Of a stretch of 64,000 bases of DNA, positions 48,605 through 59,460 are shown piece after piece. The DNA is taken from contig CM068543.1 in assembly GCA_035048495.1 (NCBI GenBank), positions 33,047,096 to 33,111,095 on the forward strand. Direction: 5' to 3'. Within the stretch, counting starts at the first letter, position 1, and each line of letters opens with the position of its first letter. A model generated the notes under the pieces. That model had not been told where the DNA came from, ran no database searches, and saw nothing but the letters and a program-made list of their open reading frames with translations. The DNA comes from Euptelea pleiosperma (lineage: Eukaryota > Streptophyta > Magnoliopsida > Ranunculales > Eupteleaceae). The translations under genes and the position numbers were made by a program.

Positions 48605-51600
48605 TGTGAGATAGCACAATCCGACCGGAGGCAAAAAGGGGCTAAATGTTATGGAGTCGCCATCGACCCTTTTTAACGGTGTGATTGGTCACCGAGTTTG
48701 AAAATAGATAACATTACATTTTTTGTAAATGGGCAAAATGCAAATTAGTGACTCCATTAATCTACTAACTATTTGAGAGATCATTAGGTAAGTGGATCGT
48801 TTGTAGATTGGGGAAGGTGTTAGGCATCCCAATCTACCCATATTTAAATGGTTACCTACTCTCGTACCATCAATCATCCTCTCAAGTTACCGTTTAAGAA
48901 AAAAAAAGAATCTACATATAAAAGAACATAAAAGAAAAATGTGGGAATACCCTACTATGCAAGCATTTCAGGTTCTCCACATATATTAGAGAGAAAATGA
49001 GATAACATAAGAGAAAATGTGGGAATACCCTATTACGCAAGCATTTCGGGTTCTCTACATATACTAGAGAGAGAAAGTAAAAAAAAGCAACATAAGGGAA
49101 GCAAGAAAGATAAACTAAAGTAAATAACCAACTAATCACGTAATAATCTAAAGCTAAGTAAATAAAAGAAAAGATAAATAAATAAAGAAAAAAGAATAGG
49201 GTGGCATAGCCTTCCCATGTGACTACATTGCTAGAGAGAGAAAGTAAAAAAAGATAATATAAAGGAAGCGAGAAATATAAACTAAAGTAAAGAACTAACT
49301 AATCATACAATAATCTAAAGCTAAGTAAATAGAATAAAAGACAAATAAAGAAAAAAAAAAGAATAGGGTGGCATAGCCTTCCCATGTGGTTACAATGCTA
49401 GAGAGAGAAAGTAAAAAAGACCATCATAAAGAAAATAAGATAAAAGAACTAAAATAAAGAACTAACAAGGTATATAATAGAAGTTAGATAGAAAAGAAAA
49501 ATAACAAATAAAGTAGGGTGGCTTAGCATTCCCATGTGGTTACATTGCTAGAGAGAGAGAACTTATGTTGTTTGCATTGTACCTTACAAATGGTCATTCT
49601 TCTTTCCTTGGCCTTTTCTTCTTCTTTCTCTTCTTCTTGTTCTTGAAAAAAAAATGAAGTAAGAACAAAAGTTCTTATTCCTTTCACTTAATCTCTTAAA
49701 ACAAGAGGGGTCTTTGGAGGATTTTTTAAAGGTTTCTAAGGGTTTTTGGCAAGCTAAGAAACCATTTTGCAAGAGTTTTTTAGTCCTAAAGAGAGGGCTT
49801 GAAGGATTGGATTTCTAAAAGGAGTGAGGGGGTATTTATAAGTGAAAAGTAAGGGTTTGAGATAGTTTGGGAATAAATGAAATGGTAGTTTAGTCATTTG
49901 TGGGTAAAAGGGTTTGTCCTATATAGATATGTTAAGGAATTTTCTAATTTGTTAGGAAAAAGTTAGGCAATCTAGAAAGTTAAAAAGTTGTAGAAAATTT
50001 ATGTGTGAAGAATAAACAAAAAATGTGTGGATAAAATGAGAAAGTATGAGAGTTTGGTGAGTTGGATGGATAAGCTTGAGTAATATCATCAAAATGTGTC
50101 ATGATGTATGAACCTTGGTACATTTACACACATCAAAACCATATATCAAGAGTTTTGATTAATCATTGATAAAATACTCATTTTAAGTAAAAAATTGACA
50201 AGACAAAATATTTTGAAAAATCTTTCAAAGTACTTTTCAGTGGTGGACATCTCATTGACACACAAACTATCAAAAATTGAGATTATTTATGAATTAGTCC
50301 AACAAAAGCCTTGATCTTATGATCGAGCCATTAGATTTTAATGAAATCACTTTTCTTTTAAAAGATGAAGGAGTTAGAAACAAATACTTTTCATTTTATA
50401 AAATCTAATGATAAAATCAAATATACAAGTAATTTTTTATCATTTAACAAAAGTCAAACCTTTGATTAAATTCTCATAGCTTATGATGGGGCTTCCTGAT
50501 ATTCGCTCAAAAGTGCTTATTTTAAGCAATTATCTTTTTAGCGTTATTGCATTCTCCTACGTAAAATACTCTATTTATCTACTTTTCTACGTAAGAGTCT
50601 CTTGTGTTGCGTAGAACACACTTTTCTGGACGAAATGGTATATTTGCATGTATTAAACACATTTTCGGAAGTCTAGACATGTAGTCATTCTGATAGAGTC
50701 TCATTACGCGCTTCTTCTGTCGCAGGAAACCCCGATGGAACAATTCTCGAGACTTGGAGCCTACATTGATCAGGAAAGCCCATTATGAAAGCTTAAAGAG
50801 CCCACATTCTATGACTAGAAGATATTGGCCAAATATGAGCTAAATAAGAAGACCAAAAAGCTGACCCAAAGAATGGAGAGAGCAGGAGAGCCAATGACCA
50901 AGAGACGGACCAAAGCGTTTAAAGCCACATGAGTCAGCAAAGAATGATAGTCTACTCTACTGGAGAAGCGTGAGGATGGTCACAGTGAAGACCAGGGTTC
51001 CAGACCCTCTGCCAATACTTTTATCTCTATTTTTTGATATTTTCTCCCTCATCTCTCCCTCATCTCTCTCTCTCTTCATCTCTCGGTCCTCGAATCTATT
51101 GACCTAACCCCAGAACTCCTGCCCATTGCTCTATCTCATCTCCCTTAGCTTTCTGACCGTTGGATCTTCCATTGGACCGTTGGATCTTCAAACGAACCAT
51201 TGGATCTCTCTAGATCCGTTGATCTACCAATCTGGGTCCCAATCAAGTCACCATCCATCCGATTGCCATCAGACTGTCTGTCACATCATCTTGTGAGACG
51301 ATGGACATCATCAATCCATGTGGGCCAGTAGCCGGGCCCATCATCATCGACCCGCTGTCCGATCAGTTAGTGGACCCCGTGAATTTCCAAATAATTTTAA
51401 TTAAATTTTAAAAAATGGGGGGTCCACTAAATGGGGACATTCCCCAAGGAAAAGTAGACTTTTACTTAAAAAAAAAAATACCCTATTTCCATTAAAGGAA
51501 ATAGGGAGCTTTATAAGAGGAGGGAGAAGGGTTCGTTTGAACCCTAATCCCCCTCCAATCTCTTCCATTCTCTCCCCCAAAACCCCCTTCTCATCGTTCA

Positions 51601-53061
51601 CCCCTTCTTGGGCCCCCATTTCTCTTCTTCTCCTTGATATTCTTCACCATCTTCTTCACGGAACCACCGGAGTCGCAGCCTGCAACTCCGGCCGGCAACA
51701 GCTGCGAGCACCTCGCACGAACCTACTCCACTCCTCCTTCACGCCATCACCTCAGCCCCTGCCCTCCCTTGCTCCGCCTGTTGCCTTTTTATAGCACCAA
51801 CCACCACCTTCCTCGTGATAGACGGTGGCTGTTCTTCTAAACAGCCACCACCGTTGTTAACCCCAAGCCATTCTCCACCATCCAGAACCCCCTGCGTTTT
51901 GAACCCTCAACACCCAGCCGTCCTTAACTTCTCCTAAAAACAAATAAAAAAAGGGAAGAGAAGGAGAAGAAGAATGAGAGGAGAGGGATCGCCCCTCACT
52001 GCTTGCCGTCTCCCTCTTGTCCTCATCACGTTGCCGGTTTGCATCGCCTAATCCTCTACCGTTCCCACCTGCAATGGCCTCCCTTCAAGCTTCAAAGCTT
52101 GCTGCCAAGAGCAGCAAGCAGCAACCGAACTAGCCGGTGCCCCTACCCCAACCTACTGCATCTCACCATACGCCTGCTCCTCCACGTGCACGAACCAACA
52201 AGCCACCGAACTGCAACTCCCTTGTTTGGTTGATCCGATCATCACGATCTTCAAGCACAGGGAAGTGCCCTCAAGCGCTGCTATTCCTCTCCATTATCCG
52301 ATACCCATGCTGGTTCTTCTTTCTTTGGGTAGCAAATACCACGCACCAACCTATATCACATCACATGGGTGCACCCCTTTGCTAAGCCGTGTGCTGGTCT
52401 AATCTCTATCTCTAGGTCAACTCTCATCTCTCTAGCCTTCTCTAGATATCATTCTCTTTAAGTTGCTTTCTAGTTTACATTAGTTTACTTTATTTTATTT
52501 TTTTTTGTTTTGAAGCATTGTAAGAACTATGGATTTTTTTTTTATGATGAATTACTCTCATCGGTTGTGGTTTGATTTCCTTCATTAGTATATTGTTGGC
52601 AGATTATGATAATTTCTCTCTCTAAAATCAAGAAATCTTGTTTTTAATCCAAATACATCATTTTCATCCCTCCATGACTTTTTAAAAAAAAAAAATTCCA
52701 TCATTTTATGTTCAAATTTGCGCTAACCCGACTAATCCCGAGTGCGGATCGACATCCAACACAAGCCACTGTGCAAAACTGCTCATTCTATAGGTTAAAA
52801 GTCTCGGATAATTACAAATTGTGTTGAAGTTAGGGTTTCCGATTTGACGACAAGGAAAAACCCTATTTTCACTTCCTAATGATGGTTTTGGGTTATAAAA
52901 GTGTTATCTAAGGGTGGTTGATGGTTCTAATTAGGGCTCTACAATTAGGTAGGAATATCCTAAGGGTTGAGATTTGTAAAATAATCTCTCGACCAATAAA
53001 GAAGAAGCTCACGACCATCGATCGCCAAGTTAAAAGATCATGCCAAAATGGGGTATCTACA
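48605..53061 (-). repeat. Ogre 5' LTR, interrupted by a solo LTR
   Basis: The LTR occupies 48,605-50,496 and 52,877-53,061, about 2,077 bp. It starts TGTGAGATAGCAC and ends GGTATCTACA on the + strand. Open frames in it (for example 48,912-49,139) also occur in the 3' LTR and follow the repeat structure, so I do not call them genes. Confidence 0.9.
50497..52871 (+). mobile_element. Solo LTR of the level 4 family in the Ogre 5' LTR, 2,375 bp
   Basis: It starts TGATATTCGCTCAAAAGTGC and ends CTATTTTCA. It is flanked by CTTCC at 50,492-50,496 and 52,872-52,876. Orientation is opposite to the level 4 element. The uninterrupted sequence is visible in the other Ogre LTR at about 22,015-22,025 (GGGGCTTCCTAATGATGG). 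Ser/Pro-rich frames inside it are low-complexity shadows. Confidence 0.92.
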
Positions 53062-53102
53062 CATATAAACATTTCAATGGTGAAAAATAATAACTAACAT
53101 AC

Positions 53103-53177
53103 CTCATCTGTGCTAGCTATGATATCTAATATTTCAGATGAATTAACAATAGTTGGAGGTTCAAATGATTCTGGTAC
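53103..53177 (-). pseudogene. MULE transposase gene, exon 2
   Basis: The minus strand shows an acceptor (AATCTAG) and a 75-base open exon encoding VPESFEPPTIVNSSEI...ASTDE, then a GTATGT donor. The phase fits both the first exon and the main exon at 19,973. The exon is 25 codons and has no known domain. It lies 33 kb from the rest of the gene because of the Ogre insertion. Confidence 0.6.
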
Positions 53178-53647
53178 CTAGATTAGGGATAGGGATTTCA
53201 ACAAATTTATAACATTAGAATGATTAACAAAATAAAGAGCATAACCCTAAACATTTTAATAATGAAAAATGATAACTATTGCAATGTAAAGAAAACATTT
53301 TCATTTAAATATTGAATAACTAAATAGCATAAACTCTAAACCAACTTCAACAATTTCAAGAAAAATAAACCCTGAACATACTTCAACCCATTTGAATGAA
53401 CTCATTTACATAACCTATATCAATAAATCATTCATTCCTAACCCTATTTGCACATATTTTCATGAGAAAAACCAATTTTAACCCATTTAACCACCTTGTA
53501 AACTCATTTTAATGAACTCATTTTAATGAAGAAATGATTTGAACGAACTCATTTGAAGAAACAAATAAAATTAACTAATTTCTAACATGATAAGTTGAAT
53601 AAGAGAAAAAACACATAAAACCACAAAAAATTGGGTTAGAAACATAC

Positions 53648-53653
53648 CTCCAT
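53648..53653 (-). pseudogene. MULE transposase gene, first coding exon (Met-Glu)
   Basis: The minus strand reads ATGGAG followed at once by the donor GTATGTTT. Joining it to exon 2 gives Met-Glu-Val-Pro-Glu in phase. This two-codon first exon is an inference from splice signals and phase, and no transcript supports it here. Confidence 0.45.
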
Positions 53654-53896
53654 AGATTGAGCATAGAGATTTGGAGATGAGAAGTCAAATTGGAGGCAAG
53701 AGGAGTGAAGAATAGTGGATTTCAAGTAAGGGAGCAATTTACGGTCGATGGAGGACGTTGGAGCTCGACACCATCTCCTTCCCCTTCGAGCTTAACGTTG
53801 CCCTCTCATTTTCTCCTCTTCGTTCTTTCTTTTATGGTGGGTGTAATGAGCTATAACACGAAGACTTTTTCGCCTTTTAAAATTTTCGTTTAAGTG

Positions 53897-53936
53897 GATT
53901 TTCTGAGCAAAAACGCAGGTGCCAATATCGCATCCC
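53897..53936 (-). repeat. MULE right terminal inverted repeat
   Basis: Inverted partner of 13,512-13,551. Followed by the TSD copy AAGTTTAA at 53,937-53,944 and then by the continuation of the level 1 LTR (TCAACTAACACAAGAC, also at 61,750). Confidence 0.85.
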
Positions 53937-53944
53937 AAGTTTAA

Positions 53945-55347
53945 TCAACTAACACAAGACAAAGGCTTGCTTAGTTGGAAAAGCTTACAGAAGACCAAGT
54001 CAAAGACTAGGGTTCAAGACCCTCTGCTTGCATTTTTCTCCTAATTATCTTATTTTCTCTCCTCTCACCATCATTCTATCCTACGGCCAGTATTATCCCG
54101 TACTTTGGCCGATCATCACTCTTCATTCCCTCCATCTAGAATCCTTAGCCAATCATCACCACCCATCGCTCACCAACATCTTCACCATCCACTCGCTCAT
54201 CCATCCGATCAACTACTAAATTACCATCATCACACCCATTCACCATGCGATCGCCACATGATCTACAAGATAAATAGTTATCCGAGAGAATGTGATTTTA
54301 ACATGCATGGGTGGTATATCCATCAAGGGCCCACCAAAATGGATGGTCTAGATCATAAATGCATTAGAAATGTTGATTTTTCAAAACATAAATATTTTTT
54401 TTCGGATTTAAAAAGATTTTAGAAAGATATAATTGGTTTTAATTTTTATAAAAAATTTCTTTCATGAAAAAGAATATTTTACATAAGAAAGTTGTCATGT
54501 GGTTTTGGAAACTCACAAGCTTGAAACATGTTAAAAATATTTCATTTACAATAAAAGTCCAAACTTTGAAGAAAAATAAAATTTCTTAACAGAAAGAAAA
54601 TTTATCTCTAAAGAAACTTTTCAAAAAACAATAAAAGGTGATCTTAAAATTACAAAGATAGTTTTTGGAATAAAAATATTTTTAAGAAAGATGGATAGGC
54701 ATTAACCTACAAATGGCACTCTCTCCTTATAAAAGACCACTCATGGCTCATTTCACTTAAGTTCCCCCCTTTAATTGTCATCTCTTTCTTACTTTCTCCC
54801 CTGGCACAAAAAAAATAAAAAAGTAAAATAAAAATAAAAATAAAAAAATCGGCTTCATTGCCTTTCCTTCTCCATCGAACGGCTCCATCATCTTCTTCTT
54901 AATATAGGTTCAAAAATAATGGTTTGTTCTCCTCTTCTCATTCTCTATCTCTTTCTCTCTCTAATATCTTCTTTTATTGCTTTCTAGTTAAATTTTTATT
55001 TACTTTATTTATTTAAGCATCGTAAGTTATAATTTTTTTTAATAAATGAAGTTTACTTTGGCATTTTATTTTCTGTTATTACATATTTATTTTCTTTTAT
55101 TAATGTTGTAGGTAATTCCCCTCCTATAAAAAAAATATTTTAAAAATTATTTTCCACCATTCTCATCTCTGCACAATTTTCTTGCTTGTTTTCTTTAATG
55201 TTACTTCTCTAACCCGAGTGCGGATTTGACATTCGACATGCCACTATATACAAGTCTGCATTTTTGAAGATTTTTAAGTGAATTGGATTATTAAAAATGT
55301 GTTGAGCCGAGGGTTTTTGTCCAACAACCGGAAAAAACCTTGTTTCA
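53945..55347 (+). repeat. Level 1 left LTR, second part
   Basis: It continues the LTR after the MULE and aligns with 61,749-62,202 over its first 400 bases. It ends GTTTCA. Short open frames here (for example 54,105-54,422) are repeated in the truncated right LTR and look non-coding. Confidence 0.85.
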
Positions 55348-57075
55348 AATGGTGCCGTTGCTATTCGGGTATGCAGGAAATGCAAAGAATAACACAAGCA
55401 TTCTTTTGAAGTGCTAAAAAAAAAATTGGGACAACAGTACTTTTTTTTTTACATATTTTTTTATGCCTCGGAAGGCCGAGTGTAACTTGTAACACTTTTG
55501 AACTTAGTATTATTGATTAGATGTGTGTTCAAGAGTTTAACAACCCTTGATTAAGTGCAAAAAAAAAAAATATGTTTTATAGGGACAATAGTACTTTTTT
55601 ATTTATGTTTTTTAAGGCTCGGATGGTCGGGTGCAACTTGTAATAACTTAGGACATTTCTTTTTTTTTAATATTTACTGCTAGATCTTGTTTTAGGGTTT
55701 GCTAGAAACCCTAGATTGAGTGAATATAAAAAAAAAATTCAAAATTCAAAAAAAAATATGATTTATATTCTCTGCACATTTTTTTAATCACAAAATCGGA
55801 CATTTTAAGTATTTTGGATAGTTTCCAAAATTTTAAAATTTTACAAAATTAGGGTTTCCAAGTTTAGAAGATTCTAATTTTAGAGAGTTTATATCTTTAG
55901 AGATTCTCTAAAATTGGAAAATCTTGAAAAAAGAAATAACCCAAATTTAGCAAAATTTCAATTTTGGAAAATTTTCAATTTAATTAAACGGGATTTTGAA
56001 ATCTAATATTTTTTTGAAGGTTTCTGAAATAGGAATAATTCGAACTTAGTAATTTCCGAATCTTAATTCGGGAATTTCTAAATTTGAATTTAAACACTAA
56101 CTTGAAAATTAATTAAATAACCCACTTTAATCTATTGCATGTTGTTTCCCTGAAGGCAGGTAACCTTCCAATTAAATCCCGGAACCTAGACCGTGCGATC
56201 TAAATTTTCTGCAGCGTACGATCCAAGTGTGGGTAGGGAGCGAAAGCTCAAAGAGGAGTACTCGGGCCCAAGCCCATTTGGATACCCCTTCCTATCCCAC
56301 TGAGGCGACCCCGTGGTGTGGCCCACGGGAGGTAAAGTCCCTTTCCTCACCTTGAGTGCGATACTGTGCAATTTGGTGAATTAAAGTGTTGAGTGTCTAT
56401 TTGCTTTCGCATCAAACATTATTCGCACTGCATGGATGGCCGCTAATTAATGAACCCTAACTTAGCAGACATAGCTCCTCTTAAAACTGGTGGGATTTCA
56501 TCACCCACCTCATCACTCCAGCTGAGTTTGATCCCCAAGATCCAATAAATTAAAAAGAATCAAGAGCTAGGGGCAAACTAGATCGATGTTCTAGGACACC
56601 CCTCCACTTAGTCATTTCATCAATCCCAGGTCGAATAAGTCCACGAGCGCGAGTCCCTGTTGTCTAACACACCCATACGTCCCTACTACTCAAGTATACC
56701 GAGCTCGCCAGTGGCTTCCCTGGTGCTTTGTTGGTCTACTAATTGTTGGGTTAGAAACACAAACCAACCCTAGCTTATACTGTGGGAAAACCCATCTACA
56801 TTCCTTGACAAATCTGGTAAGTCTGGAGCGTATTTAAGATAGCCGATGTGCCGCACGTCTGTCTAGGCTTCGGATTATCTTGCGATCAACTTGAGTTAGT
56901 ACTAGAGCATTTGCTTTGAAGAATGTATCCTAGTGAGAACCCAATAGCGACAAAGTTAATCCGGCGGGTAACAAAGATAAACCAGTGATCCGCCCACTGT
57001 CATAATATACCTCAGCCCACAAACTAACAAGATAATCCCTTAAAATATCATGATTGTTTTAGAAATAGGGTTATC
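55348..57075 (+). other. Level 1 element leader with primer-binding site
   Basis: The primer-binding site starts at 55,350, TGGTGCCGTTGCTATTCGGG, a diverged tRNA-Asp-type site two bases after the LTR. The leader has no gene. Its middle (56,180-56,400, around GGTAGGGAGCGAAAGCTCAAAG) is collinear in reverse orientation with 34,850-35,010 of the level 4 element. Confidence 0.75.
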
Positions 57076-59460
57076 ATGTTTGCTCCTTGTGCATCATATA
57101 GTCTACTTCAGGTTAGTGTTCTCCTCTGGCAACTTTTTGTCGAGTTTACGGCTTGCTTTTTCAAGCATATGCTCGTTTGGACCCGATCCAACCGTAGATT
57201 GATTCGATCTGAGAGTCAGTCTAACGTTTTAGATGCTTCACCAGTATCTTCACCTACTCTATCTCCTACCCTCCCCTCCTCTCCCAGAAAAACTACCTTC
57301 GTAGAACTAGCGACTGAATGACCTCTCATTGAGAGGTATGCGCCTATCTCTGCAAACCCACCTACTTGCATTGTACTTCCACTCACGACGGCAGTTTAGT
57401 TCGAAATTCGACCGTAAATAGTACAAATGCTGCCTACCTTTTATGGTCTTCCAAAAGATGACTCGTACACTCATTTGAGACAATTTCTGAACATCTACAC
57501 TCTCTTCAAACTTCAACACCGTGATGACGAGAGTGTCAAATTAAGAATTTTTCCTTTCTCTCTGAAAGATAAAGCCAGCTTGGTTTTATTCTTTGTCCGA
57601 GAATTCGATTACCACATGGGACGAACTAGCTCGGAAGTTTGTATTCAAATTTTAACCCATGTCAAGGACGAACAAGATGAAACATATCCTCCAAGATTTT
57701 CAACGAAAATCAAATGAAAGATTCCATGAAGCGTGGGATAGGTTCCAAGACTCTATAACCAAGTGTCCACATCATAATTTTGATAAGGGGAGTCTAGTCC
57801 ACATGTTCTATAAAGGACTCACTGATGGATCTAAGATACTGCTAGAGTCAATGTGCGAAGGCAAATTTATGCACAAGACTCCAACCGAAGCCTACATTTT
57901 CTTAGGAGAACTAGGCGAGAACTCCCAGCACTGGAATACCAATTCTGCGTGCAGTAGTGAAACTCCGGTCCAACGGACTTCTATGGGACATGAGACAAAG
58001 GGCGATCCCGACCTACAATCCCTAATTCAGGAACTTACCAAATTAGTCTCCGCCCTTGCTGTCTCGGTCCAAAAACCTATGGATCATTCTAACTTTGTCG
58101 GATATTTCCCTCTTGTCCAGGAAGAGGTCTGTACTTTTAGTACATTTCAATCTCCGATGCAGACTTCCTACAATAACTCGTATCATCCGGACACTAAGAG
58201 TTACCCTAACTTTGTCTGGGAACAACAATATGCTCACCCGCAGCAACTGCAATAGGGTATGTATCCTTCCGAGTTTCATCAGCCCAATGGACAATATGAT
58301 TGGCAGTACTCGCAGTTGCAGTACCAGGCATACCCACAGACTAACTATTCTAGTCAACAATGGACCCCTCAGGATTCTCAGAGTCAACAGACAGTCCCAG
58401 ACTCACTTCAGTCCTATCACTTTCATACTCAGTCAGACTACAATCAAGAGTTGGTACCTCATCTTCCCTAAGCTGAACTGTCACAATCTACTACTAAACC
58501 TGGTCTAGAGGACCTTCTCTCTCAATTTATCTTCCAACAACAGCATTCCATGGAGAGATTGGAACACCATCTAGGTTAGTTAGAATCTGAGAGAGAGAAA
58601 GCCAACTTCCCTAGCCAACCTATAGCCTATCCAGAAGGGAATGTCATTGCCACAATCTACAAGGAGGATTCGCATACAATGAACCCAAACTGAAATTTCC
58701 AATAAGAAATAGAAGTTGTTACCATCACTAGATCGGGCCAGAATATTGACGAGCCAGTGTCTCCATCTTCGGTGCCCTTAAAAGCACCAAATCCTGAACC
58801 TACCTCAAAGAACCTACTTCCAAAGCTACGTCTGATGCTTCTACCTCTGCACCTGAGCAGACATTCCTGACACTGAGCCATGTCTAGAGGGTAGAATCCT
58901 AGTTGTCCTAGACCACCTGTTCCTCACCACCGTGGATGCACACATCGAGTGTAAGGATGCGGACATGTCAACAGCATTAGGAAACCTCGAGGAAGAGGTT
59001 AATATTTTTCAACAGCCGACAGACGTCGATATCATCAAAAAAATGTGCCGTTGAGAGTCTAATTTTGGACTCTCCTGAGGAAAAATTAGATAAGTGTCAA
59101 GAACGCTTTGGGCCTGACTTCAAATCGAAGTTAGCCAAATCGGATTTACTGATCTGCTGGAGTCTACTCCATTAAGATACATTTTCGCTAAACTCAATGA
59201 GTTTGCGGCTCTGCTAATCATGGTCAAAGAAACCACTACTGCTATCCTCTTAGTTCTTACTGAGATACTTTGATCCATCCCCACTAAACTCAATGTTTTT
59301 GCAGCTCTGTTAACCATGGTCGGAGAACTTACTCTGAAGAGGGATAGGTTAGATGTTTCAGCTCTACCTGAGGAGAAGGGAAAACTGATGATTCACTCAA
59401 TCTCCATGTGTTTCAATCTGGTTGGGGGTACTTAATGTACCTCTGTCATGTCTGGCTGAA
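57076..59460 (+). pseudogene. Athila-like gag of the level 1 element (broken)
   Basis: The N-terminal part (57,076-57,321) is open. After stops the same frame gives IVQMLPTFYGLPKDDSYTHL, then RQFLNIYTLFKLQHRDDESV and KLRIFPFSLKDKASLVLF. A frame change near 57,640 leads to NERFHEAWDRFQDSITKCPH, DKGSLVHMFYKGLTDGSK and TPTEAYIFLGELGENSQHWN. These blocks match the Retrotrans_gag domain of Athila-type elements. The Gln/Tyr/Pro-rich C-terminal part (58,000-58,690) matches the level 4 ORF. Many stops follow. Gag forms the particle that packages element RNA. No pol gene lies downstream. Confidence 0.82.

Larger units (their letters stand above)
20141..53061 (-). mobile_element. Level 3: Ogre/Tat-type Gypsy retrotransposon
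   Basis: In the minus orientation it starts TGTAGATACCCC and ends CTCACA. The TSD is CATAT at 20,136-20,140 and 53,062-53,066, a perfect match. Without nested insertions it is about 17.5 kb, as large as Ogre elements are. Reading from high to low coordinates it has 5' LTR, a tRNA-Arg primer site, an extra ORF1 before gag, a minisatellite, gag-protease with G-patch, a non-coding interval, RT-RNase H-integrase, 3' UTR and 3' LTR. ORF1, the G-patch and the gap before RT are Ogre hallmarks. All ORFs carry stops and frameshifts. Manual comparison of the first 290 LTR bases shows about 20 differences (about 7%). It landed in the 5' intron of the MULE transposase gene. Confidence 0.88.
13512..53936. 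mobile_element. Level 2: Mutator-like element (MULE) with OTU-transposase and PMD genes
   Basis: The left end begins GGGATGGGATATTGCCACC at 13,512. The reverse complement of the right end, from 53,936, begins GGGATGCGATATTGGCACC. Identity continues through GCGTTTT(T/C)GCTCAGAAAATC for about 40 bases. Flanks are AAGCTTAA (13,504-13,511) and AAGTTTAA (53,937-53,944), an 8-bp TSD with one change. The level 1 right LTR shows the unoccupied site AAAGCTTAATCAAC at 61,741. Without the Ogre the MULE is about 7.5 kb. It carries a PMD gene (+) and a transposase gene (-) that converge. MULEs transpose by cut and paste through a DDE transposase. Confidence 0.85.
53062..53936 (-). other. MULE right part: 5' exons, introns and terminal repeat of the transposase side
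   Basis: This is the remainder of the MULE beyond the Ogre. It begins with the CATAT duplication and continues the intron interrupted at 20,140. It contains two 5' exons of the transposase gene and ends in the terminal inverted repeat (53,897-53,936). The promoter should lie between about 53,654 and 53,896. No clear TATA box was fixed. Confidence 0.75.

Noticed and set aside
51537..52385. Several Ser/Pro/His-rich frames as host exons
   Set aside because: They lie inside a solo LTR with perfect TSDs and have no domain.
53690..53893. 67-codon plus-strand frame near the MULE right end
   Set aside because: It overlaps the promoter side of the minus-strand transposase gene and shows no similarity.
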